Source: Pseudomonas sp. (lineage in GTDB: Bacteria; Pseudomonadota; Gammaproteobacteria; Pseudomonadales; Pseudomonadaceae). From it: DNA of 64,000 nucleotides. Below the pieces are notes generated by a model. It had not been told where the DNA came from. It saw only the letters and a list, made by a program, of their open reading frames with translations, and did not search any database. The stretch spans positions 1 to 64,000 of the forward strand of contig NZ_JAGIBG010000029.1 in the NCBI RefSeq assembly GCF_017744435.1, given 5' to 3'. Shown here one piece after another: positions 60,373-64,000 of this stretch. A program made the translations under genes and the position numbers. Positions within the stretch are counted from its first letter, which is position 1; each line of letters opens with the position of its first letter.

Positions 60373-62805
60373 TCACCACTTGTAGGAAGCACTGGCCACG
60401 ACGCTGCGCTCGTCGCCGTAGTAGCAGTAGAAGGAGTCGCAGGTCGAAATGTAGTCCTTGTTGAACAGGTTGGTCGCGTTGACCGCCACCGACGCGCCCT
60501 TGAGGCTGTTGCTCAGACGACCGAGATCGTAGTGCACCGAGGCGTCGAACACGGTGTAGGCGTTGGCCTTGCCCAGGTAGGTGTTGGCCTGGTCGCCGTA
60601 GGTGTTGCCGGTGTAGCGTGCGCCGCCACCGATACCGAAGCCGTCGAGCACGCCGCTGTGCCAGGTGTAGTCGGCCCACAGCGAGGCTTGCTGGTTGGGT
60701 ATCAGTTGCAGGCGGTTGCCTTTGAATTCGCCGTCCTGCACTTCCGACTTGGCCAGTGTATAGGCGGCGGTCAGCTTGAGGTTTTCGGTGACGTCGGAAA
60801 CTGCTTCCAGCTCCAGGCCATGGACTTTCACTTCGCCGGTCTGGCTGGTGACGGGAACGCCGCCGATATTGTCGGTGACTTCGACGTTTTTCTGGGTCAG
60901 GTCATAAACGGCTGCCGACAGCAGGGTGTTCGAGCCAGGTGGCTGGTACTTGATACCCAACTCCCACTGCTCGCCTTCAGTAGGCTTGAACGACTTTGTC
61001 GCAGATACATCGGCATTGTTGGAGGGCTGGAACGACTCGGCATACGACAGGTACGGCACGAAGCCGGAGTCGAATACGTAGCTGATGGCCGCGTTGCCGC
61101 TGAATTTCTTGTCGCGCTGAGTGTTGGTGGCATCGCCCTGGTTGAGGAACTTGGTGCTGGTGTGCACCCAGTCTTCACGACCGCCAAGGGTCAGGCGCCA
61201 GTTGCCAAGGGCCATCTGGTCCTGGACGTACACGCCGGTCTGACGGGTTTTCTGATCGTAGTCGTAGAACGCGGTGGAGCGGTCAGGGCGGGTGATCGGC
61301 ACCCCGTAAACCGGGTTGTTCACGTTGCTGTCCGGCACGTTGAAGCCGAAGATCGACAGGTAGTTGGTGTTGACGCGCTGGTGGTCCAGGCCCAGCAACA
61401 GGGTGTGGGTTACGTCGCCGGTGGCGAAGTCGGCCTGGAAGTTGTTGTCCACCGCGAACTGGCTGATGTCTTCATCGGTGTTGGTGGACATGCGGCTGAC
61501 AGTGCCATCGTCCTGCACCGGCGGTGTGGTTGCGTTATAGGCGCCGGGGGTGATGGTCTGGAACGCCAGGTCCGTCTTGGTGTAGCGCAGGTTCTGACGG
61601 AACTGCCAGACATCGTTGATGCGGTGCTCGAAGGCGTAGCCCAGCGCGTAGTAGGTGCGGTCGTAGAACTCGTAGTCCGGGTCACCCAGGTTCTTGTGGT
61701 GGGAGATCTTGCCGAACGGCATGTCGATCTTGGTGCCCTGGACCGGCCTGAACTGGCTGGTGGCGCCGGTATCGTCGCGGGTGAACTGGGTCAGCAAGGT
61801 CAGCGAGGTATCGTCGTCGATGTTCCAGGTCAGGCTTGGCGCGATGTTGTAGCGCTTGTCGTCGATATGGTCGATTTGCGTACCACCATCGCGGATCACG
61901 CCGCTGACGCTGTACAGGAACTGGCCCTGGTCATCGATCTTGCCGGTGCTGGCGAAGTTGATCTGGCGGTGGTTGTCACTGCCGTACTGCAGTTCGATCT
62001 CGTGGGCGCTCTCAGCCTGCGGCCGGCGGCTGACCATGTCCAGCAGGCCGCCGGGCGGGGTCTGGCCATACAGCGACGAGGCCGGGCCACGCAGCAGGGC
62101 CAGGCGGTCGAGGTTCCAGGTTTCGGCTTTCGGGTTGGCATACACGCCCCGTGGCAGCGGCAGGCCGTCGAGGAACTGGGTGGGTTCGAAACCCCGCACA
62201 CGCATCCAGTCGTAGCGGGTGTCGCTGCCGAAGCTGGCGGAGACGATACCCGGCATGTATTTCACCGCGTCGTCGAGGCTGTGCACGCCGCGGTCGCTCA
62301 TCTGTTGACGGGTGGCCACGGAGATCGAGCGCGGGACTTCGACCAGCGCGGTGTCAGTCTTGGTGCCGGCGGCGGTACGCTTGGCCAGGTAGCCATCGAC
62401 CGGGCCCCAGGCACTTTCGGAAGCGCTGGCAGCGTTCACGGTGGTTTCCGGCAGGGCCAGGGCGCCATCCGGCACGGCGACCAGGCTGTAGCTGCCGACG
62501 CTGCTTTGCTGCAGTTGCAGGCCGGTGCCCAGCAGGGCGGCCTGCAGGGCGCTGAGGCCATCGTACTGGCCGTTGACCGGGGCCGAGGTGCGGCCGCTGA
62601 CCAGCGCCGGGTCGATGGCCAGGGCGATGCCCGACTGGCTGGCGATCTGGTTCAGGGTGCTGGCCAGCGGTGCTGCGGGCAGGTTGTAGGCGCGCGGCGC
62701 AGACTGTTCGGCGGCGAACAGGGCGGTGCTGGACAATGGCGCGGCCACGGCGATGGCCAGGGCCATCAGGCTGGGACGCAGGATACGATCAACGGCACGG
62801 GACAT
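60373..62805 (-). CDS. TonB-dependent siderophore receptor with STN signalling domain
   Basis: STN domain (YNLPAAPLASTLNQIASQSGIALAIDPALV), plug, beta-barrel, terminal aromatic residue (SASYKW). Confidence 0.94.
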   Translation of the reverse strand: MSRAVDRILRPSLMALAIAVAAPLSSTALFAAEQSAPRAYNLPAAPLASTLNQIASQSGIALAIDPALVSGRTSAPVNGQYDGLSALQAALLGTGLQLQQSSVGSYSLVAVPDGALALPETTVNAASASESAWGPVDGYLAKRTAAGTKTDTALVEVPRSISVATRQQMSDRGVHSLDDAVKYMPGIVSASFGSDTRYDWMRVRGFEPTQFLDGLPLPRGVYANPKAETWNLDRLALLRGPASSLYGQTPPGGLLDMVSRRPQAESAHEIELQYGSDNHRQINFASTGKIDDQGQFLYSVSGVIRDGGTQIDHIDDKRYNIAPSLTWNIDDDTSLTLLTQFTRDDTGATSQFRPVQGTKIDMPFGKISHHKNLGDPDYEFYDRTYYALGYAFEHRINDVWQFRQNLRYTKTDLAFQTITPGAYNATTPPVQDDGTVSRMSTNTDEDISQFAVDNNFQADFATGDVTHTLLLGLDHQRVNTNYLSIFGFNVPDSNVNNPVYGVPITRPDRSTAFYDYDQKTRQTGVYVQDQMALGNWRLTLGGREDWVHTSTKFLNQGDATNTQRDKKFSGNAAISYVFDSGFVPYLSYAESFQPSNNADVSATKSFKPTEGEQWELGIKYQPPGSNTLLSAAVYDLTQKNVEVTDNIGGVPVTSQTGEVKVHGLELEAVSDVTENLKLTAAYTLAKSEVQDGEFKGNRLQLIPNQQASLWADYTWHSGVLDGFGIGGGARYTGNTYGDQANTYLGKANAYTVFDASVHYDLGRLSNSLKGASVAVNATNLFNKDYISTCDSFYCYYGDERSVVASASYKW

Positions 62806-62922
62806 GCAGCGGTTCCTCGACGGATAAGTGCTAACTGCTTCCTTGCCGAGCGAGATTCCAGAAGTGACAGGGGGAATCGGAAAAAGAGTGAGAATTATTT
62901 CAATCTGATTTTCGCCTGCACC

Positions 62923-63048
62923 GGCCTCTTCGCGGCGGTTCGGCGCCCCGACAAGCCCGCTCCCACAGGGACCGCACACTGCTCAAGCGCTGTGGTGATC
63001 CTGTGGGAGCGGGTTTACCGATGCGTCGAACCGCCGCGAATAGGGCGG
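62923..63048. repeat. REP-like repeats with inserted loop sequences
   Basis: TTCGCGGCGGTTCGGCGCCCCGACAAGCCCGCTCCCACAGG ... CTGTGGGAGCGGGTTTACCGATGCGTCGAACCGCCGCGAA. Confidence 0.8.
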
Positions 63049-63055
63049 TACAGGT

Positions 63056-64000
63056 TTACTTGGGAACGACGGTCACCCACCACGGCGTATGCCGCTCGAT
63101 CTTCACCGGCAGCGCCGGCACCAGCGAAGCCAGGGCCAGGTCGGTGTCGGTCAGCGGGAAGCTGCCGGTCACGCGCAGGTCGGCCACTTCTTCGGCCACG
63201 CCCAGGTGGCCGCTGCGGTAGTGGCCCAGCTGTTTCAGCAGGTCGGCCAGGCGCACGTTGTCGACCACCAGCATGCCGCGGGTCCAGGCATCGGCCCCGG
63301 CCTGCACCGGGCCTATCCGGCCCAGGCCGTTGCTGTTCATCAGCACTTGCTGGCCTTCGTGCAGGACCTGTTCGTCACCGCTGTTGTGCGGCATGGCGGC
63401 TACTGACGACTGCAAGACCTCCAGGCGCGTGCCATTGTCTTCGCGGCGCACCAGGAAGCGCGTGCCCAGTGGCCGCAGGCGGCCATCGTCGGTTCGTACC
63501 AGCAACGGGCGAGGGTCGTCGTGGCCGGTTTCCACCGAGATTTCGCCTTGATGCAGCACCAGTACACGCTGGTCGCCGGCGTAGTCGATATCCACGGCGG
63601 TGTGGGTATTGAGGCTCAGCAGCGTGCCGTCGGCCAGGCGCAAGGTACGCAGTTCACCGGTGGCGGTGCGTTGATCAGCCAGCCAGTAACTGGGCGCCAA
63701 CGACGGTGTGCCGACCCAGCTCAGCACCGCGCCGAGCAGGAACAGGCCGGCAAGCCCGCTGCCGGCCTTGCCGATCCGGCGGCGCAGGCTGACGCGCGAT
63801 TGCAGCAGGGCCTGGCGAGCCGGGCCGGCAGCGACGCTGACGCGTTGGTCGAGGGCGCCGAGCTGGCGCCAGGCACGGGCATGTTCCTCGCTGGCGGCAT
63901 GCCAGCGGATGAATGCGTTGCGCTCGTCAGGCGTGCCACTGCCATCGTCCAGGCTCATTTTCCAGGCAATGGCGGCTTCCAGCACCCGCGACGAAACCGG
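63056..64000 (-). CDS. FecR-family anti-sigma/sigma regulator (5' end beyond the window)
   Basis: RWHAASEEHARAWRQLGALDQRV; LRLADGTLLSLNTHTAVDIDY; frame stays open to the window edge. Confidence 0.9.
   Translation of the reverse strand, partial: PVSSRVLEAAIAWKMSLDDGSGTPDERNAFIRWHAASEEHARAWRQLGALDQRVSVAAGPARQALLQSRVSLRRRIGKAGSGLAGLFLLGAVLSWVGTPSLAPSYWLADQRTATGELRTLRLADGTLLSLNTHTAVDIDYAGDQRVLVLHQGEISVETGHDDPRPLLVRTDDGRLRPLGTRFLVRREDNGTRLEVLQSSVAAMPHNSGDEQVLHEGQQVLMNSNGLGRIGPVQAGADAWTRGMLVVDNVRLADLLKQLGHYRSGHLGVAEEVADLRVTGSFPLTDTDLALASLVPALPVKIERHTPWWVTVVPK

Noticed and set aside
60205-63612. 1135-aa plus-strand ORF
   Set aside because: Antisense shadow of the TonB receptor and neighbours; composition is artefactual.

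Overview
GC-rich chromosomal window whose gene content and order resemble the Pseudomonas putida group. Most of it is conserved backbone: glycine-betaine/dimethylglycine/sarcosine catabolism (dgcA, dgcB, ETF pair, gbcA, gbcB, soxBDAG, glyA, purU, fdhA), two chemoreceptors, ltaE, msrA, a GGDEF/EAL protein, aceE/aceF, glnE, the LPS core operon (waaF, waaC, waaG, waaP and three more kinase-fold genes), and an iron-uptake locus (PepSY protein, TonB receptor, FecR). Accessory material sits in three places: about 8.9-11.4 kb, 27.8-32.7 kb and 56.1-58.9 kb. The strongest unexplained signals are as follows. (1) The 5' leader of a small DUF6124-like gene (30847-31046, minus strand) contains a long stem whose 3' arm can pair instead with a downstream mimic overlapping the ribosome-binding region, like a riboswitch or attenuator. 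(2) A ~19-bp element lies 65-75 nt upstream of a cold-shock-like gene, two short orphan RHS-core genes, a solo RHS N-terminal module and its decayed copy. (3) The fdhA 3' end, its terminator and that module were duplicated, and the second copy has decayed. (4) Five exact TTATNCACA (DnaA-box-like) sites lie in ~610 bp of noncoding DNA. All calls are from reading the sequence and ORF track; no searches or folding were run.
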